In this document: positions 1-11,440 of the stretch, one piece after another | How positions within the stretch are numbered: the stretch's first letter is position 1 | Layout of the letters: each line of letters opens with the position of its first letter | NCBI RefSeq assembly: GCF_910592395.1 | Contig: NC_088318.1 | Span: forward strand, 11,968,349-12,028,348 | Reading direction: 5' to 3' | Source of the DNA: Lineus longissimus | Lineage: Eukaryota > Nemertea > Pilidiophora > Heteronemertea > Lineidae | DNA: 60,000 bases | Made by a program: the position numbers and the translations under genes | The notes under the pieces: model-generated | Seen by the model: the letters and a program-made list of their open reading frames with translations, nothing else | Told to the model about the DNA's origin: nothing | Databases searched by the model: none

Positions 1-234
1 TTCACTTTATTGAGAATTCAAGTCTCTCGAGGAAACATTCATGTTCGTTTGAAAAAACTCAAGCTTGAGATCAAAGCTGTGTAAGGTGAACTTTTCACAA
101 GTTTGAGATTTTTGGCTGTGTAAGTATGAAGAGAGCCGGTAACTCTTGAAGTTGGTGGATTTAAATCAAGTTTAAAGTTAAACTAAGTTTTAACTTGTCG
201 GCCGTGCAATTGATCATGATGTGTCGCTTTTGCT

Positions 235-300
235 TGGATATACTGTAAACACCTTTATTTTCGCGAGCCTGATTTTTCATGAATTTCGCGTCAGGAGGAT
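235..300. repeat. CGCGAA-type dispersed repeat fragment
   Basis: The stretch contains ctgtaaacacctttattt followed by two cgcga/tcgcg patches and is unusually CpG-rich for its surroundings. A related patch (gtaaaccgcgaacctga) lies at about 10051-10067. Similar 'tgtaaac...cgcgaa' non-autonomous elements are, to my recollection, common in marine invertebrate genomes. No clear ends are visible, so this is a fragment at best. Confidence 0.3.
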
Positions 301-304
301 CGAA

Positions 305-473
305 ACGTAGACCTGCAATTTAAATTGCATGCAACAATAATAGCTCGTTTCGGTGGTCATCGCAGGTTGCAACCAAGCGATTTTCAGTTTTACCCGCAGA
401 TGAGAGAACACTTTGTCACACAATTAAGCAGTGATTATTGTCGCAGGTAGAGGGCTTGTTTGCCGGACACTTT
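305..473 (+). mobile_element. Family A palindromic MITE, copy 1 (complex or doubled)
   Basis: Two right-end-like segments occur in the same orientation, about 311-356 (cctgcaatttaaattgca, then ctcgtttcggtgg) and 428-473 (gtgattattgtcgcaggt, then cttgtttgccggacacttt). Between them is gattttcagttttaccc, which is nearly repeated inside copy 2 at about 11119. Shared interior and ends tie the copies to one family. The left end is not clear. Confidence 0.5.
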
Positions 474-1070
474 AGATCATTGAAGCTAAAGAGTTTTCAT
501 GTTACTCTTAGTAAAATCACTGATGCATCACGACAAGATATCACGGTGGTACCTCCTTATGTAATAGGCTCGCACAAATAAAGGGCTGGTTACTGAGCTA
601 ACATTGCCAAATTTTAACATAAATGCCCATGTCCCCCTTTAGATGGCGCCTTTAGTAGGTTTGATCCTGGTAAAATCGTTATACCCCAGGGCGATCGCTG
701 CTAATCCATTTTACTCTTGGATTGATCCAAATGGGTATCATCCTTTGTGCAAGTCTCAGGAGGATAAACATCAAGTAAATATTGATAATGATACCTAGGA
801 ACTTTCGTGTTGTTTTGGATTGTGGTAAAATCTTTAGAAACTGCCAATATTTTTTGACGATTCAAGGAAATTTCCAACGAATATTTGGCAATTAACAGTG
901 GAGTGGCACATACTGGCACTGGCTTTTTGTGAATTAAAAAAAATTAGGTTTTAATAAACTTTCCTCTGCAATAGCTAAATTGAAATTTCTTCATAGGATT
1001 TTTAATTTGGAAGAAAGAAATTTGATGAAACCTTTGATTTCATGCTGGGACAAAAATGCTTTTCAATGAG
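474..1070. other. No gene seen; unique AT-rich sequence
   Basis: Only short frames occur here (a 72-codon - strand frame at 701-919 without a recognisable motif). The motif agatggcgccttta at about 641 recurs at about 53323, perhaps an old dispersed repeat. Confidence 0.5.
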
Positions 1071-1180
1071 GTAATCACGAAATAATCTAATCTAATTACT
1101 CATCTTGATTAGGAAATCTAAAGAAATATTACCTCAAAAGGACGCTATTATTTCAAACTAATCCCCTGATTAAAAACGCC
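1071..1180. promoter_or_regulatory. Cluster of TAATC/GATTA homeodomain-type cores
   Basis: About seven TAATC, GATTA or TAATTA cores lie within 110 bases, including taatctaatctaattact and ctaatcccctgatta. K50 homeodomains (Otx, Pitx, Gsc classes) bind TAATCC-like sites, so this could be a regulatory element. AT-rich background makes such cores common. The clustering is seen; the function is inferred. Confidence 0.25.
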
Positions 1181-1429
1181 AAAAATATGCACCAAAAATC
1201 GGCACGAAAAACAATCACCAAAATTGACTTGGTTAGACTTGTTAAACTTCTAAGACATTCTGTCAATGATGCACCGTGCATTTTCACGAGCACAGTTTGC
1301 CGATTCTCGCGGGAGAGTTCATAAACCGTGGAATCGCATTATGCGAGTTGTCTGATCTTTAAAGCTATCAACCGCCATCCAAACCAATTTCATCTCTCTA
1401 ATTTACTTTTGACTTCAAAGGTAGCGAAA

Positions 1430-1464
1430 AGTGGCTTACTAGTAATTTGCTTTTCCAGGTAAGC
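1430..1464 (+). other. Candidate recursive splice site (zero-length exon)
   Basis: A pyrimidine-rich 3' splice site (ttgcttttccag, ending at 1458) is immediately followed by a consensus 5' splice site (gtaagc, 1459-1464). A plausible branch point (cttac) lies about 20 bases upstream. Juxtaposed acceptor and donor is the hallmark of ratcheting points in long introns. A conventional exon starting at 1459 closes quickly in two of three phases; the third stays open about 30 codons but has no good donor. Confidence 0.35.
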
Positions 1465-2651
1465 CTGTCTTTGTGAAGTTGTTCGTATGGATGTGCAGTC
1501 AGTTGACGCTCGGTCCGCAGATCGATGCTATAGCACAATTTGAGCTACAATGTTAGTCATGGATATAGTTCTCGATTGTGCACTGTTCAAACGAAGCGCC
1601 AAACTGTACCAAATTTCTCACTTGCGCAAAGATTATACGTTTTGCTCAATCCTGACCCAGGAAAAATTTGTTGTTGTACCATGTCTTGTCAGGAGGTCGC
1701 GTCAGACATAGTATTGCTCAATTTTTGGTTACGTTGCGGAAGTTCGATTGTCCAAAAGTGTGATATTTTAAACTATGTGCCGCTGCAGTAAGGCCTCGCA
1801 TAAGCCTTGGCAAATCGATTATTGGCACATGAAAAAAGCCGAGGTTTGTGATGCAACTGATGATCAACATCTGTCCCAGACAATGTAGCTAAGCAGCTAA
1901 TTCCTAGTTTTAGTATTAGCAGTAAGCTGGTGAAACTCTGTGTGGCCTACTTAACTCATACCTATATTCTCCCTTTAAGGAACACTTCCAAGTTTCAATA
2001 AGACAGGGTTAGGATATGTTTTTTTGGAGAAAGCTTGAAGTTGAATGTCATCCCACCTAATACGTTTTTTCAAACCCTCTTAAAAGTTGTGAAAAATCCT
2101 TAAAATAGTGAAAAACTTCATACAAGCCAGAAACATTTTTGACAGGATTTACCGGGTGATTTTGCCAACCTACCGTACTTTGTGTCTTTTATCTCTTTGA
2201 AAAGTGGCTGAAACCGCCCCAGGTGATCCATTACTTTGAGTGAAGTTCCGATGCTCTCATATGCTACCTTATAAATCTGGAGTATATTTTGTCTTTTTTT
2301 TATCTCACATATGTTGTCATGGTAACTGAGATGCTCACAATCTTTTGCTGTTTTTTCGTCTTTAAAAAGTGTATTTGAGGTTTGATCGTTGATAATGCGT
2401 ATCTGTAGAGTTCTCATATTCAAGGGTGCTGGTTTGAAGGAAATCTCCCCTGAATGATTTACGACAAACCAGCTCGTATTTTAAGTAACATATCTCAAGA
2501 GTGCTGCTAAGAAATATAGAAACATTGGTATTGCCCATTTTAGTAAGCATACTGCTTCTCCAGTTCATGTCATTGAAATAGGACATAAAAACCAATTTCC
2601 TCAAACTTTGTAAACAAAACGACGTAATCCAACATGTCCAATGACATCCTA
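1465..2651. other. No gene seen
   Basis: The frames here, including an 83-codon + frame from about 1540 and a 101-codon - frame at 2118-2423, show no domain, signal peptide or splice support. Nothing else distinctive was found. Confidence 0.5.
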
Positions 2652-2663
2652 GGGGGGGGGGGG
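2652..2663. repeat. G12 homopolymer
   Basis: Twelve consecutive G residues followed by TTTTC. It is a simple sequence tract and likely length-polymorphic. Confidence 0.9.
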
Positions 2664-2989
2664 TTTTCAATAAGAAGATTTCAATGAGCATAAACTGGTC
2701 ATCTGTTATCTAATAAAAGAAGATAAAAAACAATGAACAATATTGAGAGAGATTTGTGTACTTCCTTTCATGGGGCATTCTTCGGTTAAAGGGAGAGTTG
2801 TGTTATTTGAGTAAAGAGCTGAGCAGATGGCGTCATCACAAAAAAACACGCCATTTTGGGCTACGAATTCATGTCATTGACCCGGTCTGCATTGTTATTG
2901 CAAGTGACTAGGTAGGAAAAGAATCAATCGTTACTGCGTGCAAAAAATATCAAATCAGTTTGGCAAAGCTGTAGTTGTGAGATATGGTG
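2664..2989. other. No gene seen
   Basis: AT-rich single-copy sequence with no repeat structure, splice pair or credible frame. Confidence 0.5.
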
Positions 2990-3045
2990 GATCCCCTCTT
3001 TGGCGTGTGAAGTGTCTTGCTCAAGGATGCATATTAGTAGAACCA
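2990..3045 (-). mobile_element. SINE tail fragment
   Basis: Read on the - strand, 3025 to 3002 gives cttgagcaagacacttcac, the conserved 'ttg-gcaagacactt' tail motif found in tRNA-derived SINEs of many marine invertebrates. Related tails occur at 11412-11440 and 34095-34130. No clear tRNA head is attached here. Confidence 0.4.
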
Positions 3046-3828
3046 ACGTGACATCATGGATACGGATCTGGCATTTGTCCCAAAGATTAGTGTTAGAGAG
3101 AAGGTCCAATATTATGTATTCCTACCGAGTGTTTTCATGAATAAAAAATCACAGGACAACAAACAGAATAAAATTTGCTTCGAAAAAAACCAAGTCTTTG
3201 AATCGTCTGTTAGAAATTCCCCCTCATTTTTTTCAGCAACTTTTTTCCAAACAAGACTATGCACTTGATAGCAAGTACATGTGGATTAAATGGATGAGGT
3301 GGTCTGTTTAAGATTTGCGCAATCATTTATAAATTCTTCGCGCGTACCCAACTTTAGACGTATAGCGGTTTTCATGATATCCAGACCAGAATTCTGAATA
3401 CCACTTCAAATACGTTTAAATCCATGCATTCATTTCAAGAGAGAGTTTTTGTCATAATCAAGGGACTTTTAAAGGCGGCTAAAAAACTGAAAGGACACCT
3501 CAAGAATTTTATTAGCTCGTTATAAGTGTTGAGTGGTCTGGAGATGTGTTAATGATTTCTTTTATTGACTCTTATAACTTTCTCAAGCATCTACATTTCA
3601 AAATACTTCATAAGTAATTTGCACCAGCTCTGCATTAAACATTGTAAACTTTATAAACTCTTTGCCAGCATTGCATATGACTCTAATTCGTAAAAATATT
3701 GTCTGACTGGAAAATCAAAGGGAATTTCATAATCGGCCAAAATTCAAATTGAAATGAAAGAATCTAATTAATTCTTTTGGAAATTTCTGCGACTTAGAAA
3801 AATAAAAGTGAGGTTTATAGTTTCCACT
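3046..3828. other. No gene seen
   Basis: Short frames only. Single-copy AT-rich sequence without recognisable motifs. Confidence 0.5.
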
Positions 3829-3988
3829 TACAGTCCTAGTCATAATTGGCATCCTTTCTGCGTTGTTGCACTCGAGTTGCATGCCAGCAACACGCTTAAT
3901 TCTCTTTGTATATTATACACTGGGTAGCGCGTTATAGTGACTTGCCATGGACATGATTTAAGGGATGTCAATTGTGATTTGGACTGTA
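3829..3988 (-). mobile_element. Tc1/mariner-like MITE, family C copy 1
   Basis: Terminal inverted repeats start CAGTCC at both ends (3831 onward and 3986 backward) and include near-matching cacaattgacatcc segments. TA dinucleotides flank the element at 3829-3830 and 3987-3988, as expected for Tc1/mariner target duplication. The interior has gctacccagtg on the - strand, shared with copy 2 at 14294-14486. About 156 bp with no coding potential. Confidence 0.6.
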
Positions 3989-5530
3989 AGAGAAGAAAAA
4001 ATTGTCGATCTCTGTCACGATCTTATAATTTTAAGAAACTAATCATCTCTGCCACAAACTTTCAATTTTGAGAAGCTGATTATCGCACCCGCTTCAAATC
4101 TGTGCATCAAAGGCACAGAAGTTCCGCTTAGACATGCATACCATACATTCAAAGGCAAAAAAGTCGTGATATGTCAAAATATTAGTAAACCTGTTTGGTC
4201 TGGAGGGGAAAAAATCGTTTTAAAAAACCATGTAAGACTATGTTTTGATAATATCAAAGTTATATGAACTGCTTCCAAAGACTTCCTTTTCAGTTGTCAA
4301 TCACGTTCTTTCCTCCTCTCCCTGATTAGTAGAAGTCATACCGCCTTTGTAGCGCTTTTTTGCGTCGTATATTCCTGATTCAAACTTTGCTGGCGGCACT
4401 CCCGACTTTTGATGATAGAACTCAATAAATAGGGAGAAATTCTGAGCCAATTGCCGTGGGCGACGGTTGCGGAAAAAAACAAGTCTCAATGTTTTGACAT
4501 GTCTTCTTTGCATTAGCGAACAAAATAGATTTAAATGTTTGAATTTTTTTTCCTTCTTGTGGATTTGAAGACTTGTTTTGTGTGATTCCAACTGTTTGAT
4601 GTTCGGTGCTTGAAAGAAGTTCTAATTCTTCTTAAACGAAATGTTTCTTTTTGGTTTGCCACAGTTCGTTTTTGAGTAATTTGTTTTCAATTTGAGATTT
4701 CGAGCAGGTTTTACGGAAACCTTTGAATAGAGGTGAGATGTATTGTAGTTGACACACGGTGCAAAACCGCTATTGAATATCAGAATACTTTCAGTTACTT
4801 CTCACCATAATCAGGAAGTCATGGTTTGAAAACCTTCTATCAATTCTGAGCTTCAGCTGTAACACATTGTATGATAAAGTCGTACAATTATAGCTGAGGT
4901 ACAATTATAGACTCTACAGTGTAAAAAGACATCTGTCAGTACACAATATTGCACAATAATGACATTATTGTAAAGGGAATAGAATTGTACCACATTACCG
5001 CATCTCAAATTAAATAAAGTTTTTTTCTTTTCTAAAATTGAATACATGCAAGTTATATCAGCCCATCAAACGGGGGCATATTTTGATTCAGATTTGATAT
5101 TTCATCAATTTCATTCATACTCATGAATACAGATACCTCCAAAGGGAGCAATTTAGGCCACATTTGTCATTATCTTTATAAATAGCTGCATACATACTTT
5201 GCAAGTACCATCATGCATATAAAAAACGATTTCACCTAAACCTGACCAAATATTCCCACGAAAGAATTGACATGCAATCTACATACACTTCATGTCTTTT
5301 GGGCATGGTACTGATTCAATCTAATGATCCACCTCAATGAGAATCATTTGTCATCAAATATCCACTGAGGCATGAAAATGATAGCTTGAGTCCCACGAGC
5401 AAAAAAAATCATTTGGGTTGACTTATATCATAAATTTTTTGTGATGGTTTTCTGTCTATGGAACTAATTTGGCTCAGGTTGATATTGATGGGGTCCCATT
5501 CTCTGTAGAATTCGTCATTTTGGATGTTTA
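3989..5530. other. No gene seen
   Basis: A 96-codon - strand frame at 4301-4591 has no recognisable domain. Palindromic AT-rich patches occur near 4880-4990 (gtacaatta repeats) but no element boundaries are visible. Confidence 0.45.
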
Positions 5531-5655
5531 GTACATGTAGAACCTGCCTCAGTGGACACCACTGTTAGCAGGACATCTTCTCTATTGGGGACATTGCTTT
5601 TGGTCCCAAATTGGTCATTTCCATCCAATAGATAGACATCACTACCTCACTCTGA
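5531..5655 (+). mobile_element. Family B repeat ('guide-line' element), copy 1
   Basis: Begins tgtagaacctgcctcagtgg and continues with repeated ggacac/ggacat followed by tctctattgggg, then tggtcccaaattggtcattt. The same order of motifs is seen at 22265-22450 (+) and 55640-55795 (-). Likely a non-autonomous DNA element with internal short repeats. The 3' end is uncertain here. Confidence 0.5.
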
Positions 5656-6060
5656 TGTGGTTCTTCTTTATGCGCATGTGTAACAGGATACCGAGTCTTA
5701 AAACTTTATTTGTGCCGTTAATTCAAAGTCCTGAAAGAAGTATTGCAGGTGTAAACTGTACACTTCTCATAGATAAAGAAGCATCAATAGAAGATAATGA
5801 AACCAAAGCATCAAAGGATTAAAGGAGTGTGAATCTTTTGGATTGTGTGAAAACTCTGTAAATGTGAGGTTGGGAAGCCAGAGGAAATTTGTAGACTTCT
5901 TAATGTGTGTTGGGCACTGTTTTGAGACAACCACACATTCCTGTCTTTGGTCTTCTTTAGCATTGCTGACACCAGGAGGAGAGTTGTTTCTGGGTAGTTT
6001 GTCAAAAGAATGCTGTAGAAATGATTTTCAGCGATGTAATGGCAGGATGTTGGCGGAAAA
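5656..6060. other. No gene seen; flank of minisatellite
   Basis: Overlapping frames on both strands (5811-6077) have no recognisable domain. The + frame that starts at 6021 runs into the repeat array. Confidence 0.4.
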
Positions 6061-6675
6061 CGTCCAGCACTGACCACCTTGTGGACTCACTGCTTCAGAG
6101 TCCTTCCCTGTCACTTCCATTACTCTTCTGGCATCAACCTCCAGCACTGACTACCTTGGGGCCTCACTGCTACGGAATCCTTGCTGCCTCAGACTCCTCC
6201 ATGGTCGCCCTTGCTGTCAGTGCCATTACTGTTCTGGCATCAACCCCAGCACTGACCACCATTGGGGCCTCACCACTCCCGAGTCCTTCCCTGTCAGTTC
6301 CATTACTCTTCTGGTGTCAACCCCAGCACTGTCCTCATTGGGGCCTCACTGCGTCAGAGTCCTTGCTGCTCCATACCCCTGAATGGTCACTTCATCAGTG
6401 CCATTACGATCCTCTGACATCGACCCAAGCACTGACCACCATTGGGGCCTCACCACTCCCGAGTCCTTTCCTGTCAGTTTCATTACTCTTCTGGTGTCAA
6501 CCCCAGCACTGTCCTCATTGGGGCCTCACTGCGTCAGAGTCCTTGCTGCTCCAGACCCCTGAATGGTCACTTCATCAGTGCCATTACGATCCTCTGGCAT
6601 CAACCCAAGCACTGACCACCTTGGGGCCTCACTGCTACAGAGTCCTTGCTGCCCCAAACTCCTCAATGTTCTCCC
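6061..6675 (+). repeat. 180-bp higher-order minisatellite
   Basis: The sequence repeats at an exact 180-bp offset from about 6241 (6241-6420 compared with 6421-6600). Each 180-bp block is made of two related subunits: ggcctcac recurs at intervals of 106, 76, 104, 76 and 103 bases. Earlier units (6061-6240) are more diverged. Because 180 is divisible by three, a 224-codon frame (6021-6695) stays open with a 60-residue period. That frame starts outside the array and shows no domain or signal peptide, so I do not call a gene. Confidence 0.85.
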
Positions 6676-8030
6676 CAATGCACTTCACCTGCTAAATTAG
6701 CCCGCATGCATTATTCATTCTAACTGTACATGAGAAGGACACTTAAATGAAGCGCTTGCCATTTCTGTGTCATAATACAATCAACTTGATTGAGATGTTC
6801 AGAAATTTGACAGGAATTGATTCCGTTGCCAATACGCTTTTACAAATGACTGTCGTTGCATTATTTCAGCGCTCATAAATGAGCATTAAGGGTCGTTGTC
6901 TGGAGTACCGTGTAATTGTTCCCCGATGTTGTCGGAGTATTATTTTGACCGTATTTTTGAGGGCTGCACTTCCTATCAAATGGAATTGATTCTACTTGAG
7001 GGGTTTAATGATTGTGTTACTTTGTACACATTATTGCTTTCACAAAAACATGGGGGGAAACACATGCATATTGATGATATTCATATGTAAAGTATTATGT
7101 GTTCGATAATCTAAAGGCCATAGTAGGCCCTTAACATCATTTGTGACAGCTCTGCTGTTTCAAAAGAATTATCTAAACTTAGGATGGGGACAGTTACTTT
7201 GATATCATATACTTCTAGGGTCGTTGTTGGGGGTAGGTTAGTATGTTCTACGTACCCTCAAAGAGGTTTCGGGCATAGATACGCACCCTCAAACCCACTT
7301 GATCTGAACAAGCCTAATATTGTGGGAGTAGTATTTTGACCTAGACCTAATTTGCAAGGTCAGAGAGGTCAAACTTGGTGAAACTAGAGAGTGTAAGAAA
7401 ACCAATTTTCATTGAGCCCCTTCTTCTGAATAGCAGCTTCTTCTGTGGCAACTTTGTGCAGATACCTTCGCGTTGAATCAAAGTCTTCTCAATTTGCTTC
7501 CGGTGTGCAGAGTGCTGATTATGACGTAACCACATTGCACTCAATTCGCACAACTGTTCCTGCACCAATTTCAATTTGTGTATTGAAATTGCACTTCTTG
7601 TTGCATTTGTTTAGAAAATGCTACCAATTGGATGTTGTGAAACGAAGTTTTATGTCTCGTAAATATTGTGCAACATTTCCTTTGTAAATTGTTCATTTCA
7701 TCAGAATTGATGAAGTTTTAATTTGAATTGGATGCATAGAAAGAGAAATTGACAAATGTGTTCAGCAAATGAAGAAATTTCATTTGTCTTGAGTGCTTCC
7801 AAGTTAATTATTTCAATCTAATGTTTGGGGTTTTGGAGGTCTTTCTTAGTGATACAATAGCTCGGCCAATAACGATGCTCTGTTGATGAAAATGGCAATC
7901 AGTGTTTTTCAAGTCGAAAATAACGCAATGTATTAAGTGAATCAGAATTGTTTGTTTCTTTTTGAGAGGTTTATTAGATTTGAAATTTGAAATCACAATT
8001 TTTGTAGTACAGGCGTTGTCAGCATTGCAG
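6676..8030. other. No gene seen
   Basis: Single-copy sequence with short frames only. Frames at 7347-7574 (-) and 7445-7687 (+) overlap each other and show no motif. Confidence 0.45.
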
Positions 8031-8150
8031 CTGTATCAGCAAGGAAGTCCCAATCTCCAGTGGTTACAGGTTCTGTTTTGGACGGTTGAGGGTTCAAGAC
8101 CCCTGAGTAGCTGTTTCCAATGTTGCAGGTTAGGGAGCCGCTAACTAGAT
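8031..8150 (+). mobile_element. tRNA-derived SINE-like head
   Basis: A pol III B-box-like segment, gggttcaagacccct (about 8088-8102), lies about 35 bases after an A-box-like ccagtggttacagg. Spacing and sequence match a degenerate tRNA promoter, but cloverleaf pairing is poor, so this is a SINE head or tRNA pseudogene and not a functional tRNA. Confidence 0.35.
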
Positions 8151-10471
8151 AAACATTGGGAACAAAATTCTTTCTTGATAGGTGCCTGGCATTGGAGACA
8201 GCAGTTTGGAAGTGAAAAGTTATATCAATCAATTTCATGATTTCCAAAACTCTAACTTGACTTGTCAGAAAGGACCTTGAGGACTTAGTCCACGAAAGGA
8301 AACAAGATATACCACATTAACTCCATTTAAGGAATGATCAGTATCTGGCCGCCATTTGCGGGTAATTTTCGAATTGTATTCTTCTCTTGGAAAAGCATTT
8401 AATCCCACTTTTCTGATCATTGTCTTGTTAGAGAAAATTTTCTGAACCCGCTGATCCGGGCTGCCATGATTGATGGGCTAGAATGGTGACGACTTTAAAT
8501 TCTCATTTCGCGCATCTGATCGATCTTTCGGAACTTGGGAAAAAATTTATCTGAGATGTCAATCACATGTCGACATTCAATTAGAGGATAATCTGCAGCA
8601 TCAACATAAACTTTTATCTTTATGAGTGTGGATTGTATGAGGTCAAATTCTCCAACTCTCCAAAATTTGGCAGAGCCTTCTCTGGTAAGGAACTATCTTC
8701 AAGAGAACAGATCACAGATCTAAGACCATTTCTGAATATTCAAGTTGGATCCCAAAATATGGCGATTGATGCCATGTAACGTATTCAACAGGTTTATTTT
8801 TGGATAGACAATGGCGTGGCCGCACCGATCAGTCCAGTGGTCATGCCATCATGTTTCGGTTTGACCTTTTGATCAGTTTCTGAGAAATGAAGCCATCTTA
8901 GATTGGTGAAACTTGAGTGTTTCTGGCTAAACTAGTCAGTGGGTGTATCAACTATCCTAGGCTTGATATATGATATGCCATTGACATGTTACACTTTTAA
9001 ATATATTGTTAACCAAAAGAATATGCCCATAAGAATTCATAAACCTAATGTCTAAAGGTTATGCACAAGAGTTTCATAGCTCAGAGGAAAAATTGTCTTC
9101 AGAGCAAATCCATACCAAACTAGGAAGTACAATAATAAGCTATTTGACAAAGGTTTGCCTACAGAGTTTGAAAGTAACTTTTCCTGATGATTAGCGCCAG
9201 GGAAAAAATGCAAGGTTTTCCACCTTTTGTCACGACTGCGAATATCTTGAATGTCGTTTCGCCGAACTGGAAACTAACTTATTCTTATATCGGAATATGA
9301 TTATAACTGAATAAATGAATGTCGTGTACTTTTTCTGGCTTCACTCAGATCGAGGTTGTATGTGAAAAGAACTCCTGAGGTTCTGCAACTTTTGTTTACA
9401 CCTTTCACTACTTTTTACCACTTACTAAACAAATTCCACACGAGATAATTGCCTGAAAGCTTTTGCAGTACATTTCCAAGATTGTAGCTTTCAATTGGAC
9501 AACAAAAGACCTGCTATCATGTCTATTTCGTCCATATCATTGTTCTTGAGGTTTCGTTCGACAAGGATGAGCTTTCATGAAATAGGACCCATTTTCACAC
9601 CCCTCCATATCACAATGATTGTGAACAGCCGCATTTTTTATATCGGTTTCCCCCAATAAAAATATTTTCACGGCTTTAAAATATTGGTGGTCGACAATAT
9701 AGACAAGAGCTCCTTTTACCTGAATGCTTAAATTGTGATACAACAATATTTATGAAGAATATCGAGCACAAAAAATATACTTTTCACACCTGATTATCAG
9801 CGTTTCACAGGAAAAAAACAAGGTTTTCGCATCTTTGTGCCAAAACAGTTGTCAACCTAACTATTGAATAGCAAACCATGGCAATAACGTGTAATCAAAA
9901 ATAATTGAAATATTGGGTTTTTCTCGCCCATAACGAGACGTTTGTCTTGCCGCAGGCTATGTCAGAACCTTTTAGATATATCACTTGAATTTCTTAGGAA
10001 GCAAGCCCGCAGGCTTCACGCCTTTGTCAGAGAATTTTTAATTAGTCTGCGTAAACCGCGAACCTGACGATTTTTTAGAGCAGGGATCAAATCTGTTTTA
10101 ATGAAATTGAGCGAGTTAGTTTCTAGCTGCGGGAGTCGCTGGGATTCGTTGTCAACTTTGCCTTGGTTTTGTTGATTATCCAAATTATCTTTAACACAAT
10201 TTTCAAAGTCGGTTTAACACATGTGCTTTCCCCATGTCGCCCTTTGGGGTTGCTTTTTGAAATAAGTTTCTGTTTAAATGAATGTACAAAAAAGGTAAAA
10301 TAGCAATCAAATCTCAGCAATTTTTTGTGATATGGTTACTTGAAAGTATTGAGGTTTCATATTTGGGCTCCCCGTGGATTGTATCATTTTCTAGTATCTT
10401 GCAATGTCAAAAACACTTGTTGCGTCAAGAAGGAAGCAGCTTTTTTGAAGAGGCATGTTTCAGTTGACCTT
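8151..10471. other. No gene seen
   Basis: Long AT-rich stretch. It holds only short frames, a possible CGCGAA patch at about 10041-10079, and no tandem or inverted repeats that I could recognise. Confidence 0.45.
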
Positions 10472-10948
10472 TTGTTCTGACCTGTTAATTGTCATAATAT
10501 AATTCTATGTTTCTCCCTTGTATGTTTATTCTTGTTTGTTCTGACCTGTTAATTGTCATAATATAATTCTATGTTTCTCCTTTGTATGTTTATTCTTGTT
10601 TGTTCTGTACTGTTAATTGTCATAATATAATTCTATGTTTGTCCCTTGTATGTTTATTCTTGTTTGTTCTGTACTGTTAATTGTCATAATATAATTCTAT
10701 GTTTGTCCCTTGTATGTTTATTATTGTTTGTTCTGTACTGTTAATTGTCATAATATAATTCTATGTTTCTCCCTTGTATGTTTATTCTTGTTTGTTCTGT
10801 ACTGTTAATTGTCATAATATAATTCTATGTTTCTCCCTTGTATGTTTATTCTTGTTTGTTCTGTACTGTTAATTGTATGTTTATTCTTGTTTGTTCTGTA
10901 CTGTTAATTGTCATAATATAATTCTATGTTTCTCTCTTGTATGTTTAT
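10472..10948 (+). repeat. 64-bp tandem array, about 7.4 copies
   Basis: The anchor gttctg recurs at 10474, 10538, 10602, 10666, 10730, 10794 and 10858, an exact 64-bp period. One further unit lacks 29 bases (anchor at 10893). Units differ at only a few positions (for example tgacctg versus tgtactg), so the array is recent or homogenised. The AT-rich unit has no coding content. The array ends about 25 bases before family A copy 2. Confidence 0.95.
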
Positions 10949-10973
10949 AAGTAGTTGGTGGCCTACTGTTTGT

Positions 10974-11220
10974 AAGTGCCCTACAAACAAGGGATTATTC
11001 TCGCTGCAGCCTGCAGTTGTGATCAAAAGCGATATAAATCTCTCATTTGTGGTGATCATGGCAGACAAAAATCGGTTATTGCTGTGACCTAGCTGCAATC
11101 AAATGAAACCCAACAATTTTCAGTTTTATCCATCCGTGTACAAGCAATTTTTTGCACCTCATCACAGCAATAATTGTTGCAGGTTGCAGTGATAAAATTT
11201 GCTTCTTTACTCGGCACTTT
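10974..11220 (+). mobile_element. Family A palindromic MITE, copy 2 (complete)
   Basis: The left end aagtgccctacaaacaagg is inverted at the right end (cggcacttt ending at 11220). Beyond it both ends continue with related cgctgcagcctgcag / tgcaggttgcag blocks, giving inverted repeats of roughly 45 bases around a short interior containing aattttcagttttatcc. Total about 247 bp, non-coding. No convincing target duplication was found. Confidence 0.65.
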
Positions 11221-11411
11221 ATCTGCGACTGCTACTTCTCAAAAATATCCAAGTATTGGCAAGCGCTTCATCTGCAGGCTGTTTTCTTCTGGGATTTTAA
11301 AGATAACACCACAAAGAGCTTTTCCTTTTAGCGATGATGAAAGGTATCAGAATCTCTTGATCAGTGGTTATTATCTCTGACTCAAGACAACCACTTTCTT
11401 AAGAAAAAACA
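11221..11411. other. No gene seen
   Basis: A short + frame overlapping the MITE's right end is the only open stretch. It is not considered a gene. Confidence 0.4.
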
Positions 11412-11440
11412 TGGCAAGTGAAGTGGCTTGCCCAAGGTCA
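11412..11440 (-). mobile_element. SINE tail fragment
   Basis: On the - strand this reads ccttgggcaagccacttcac, the SINE tail motif also seen at 3002-3025. No tRNA-like head was found next to it. Confidence 0.4.

Noticed and set aside
6021-6695. 224-residue repeat protein
   Set aside because: The open frame follows from a 180-base repeat period. No domain, signal peptide or splice context supports it.
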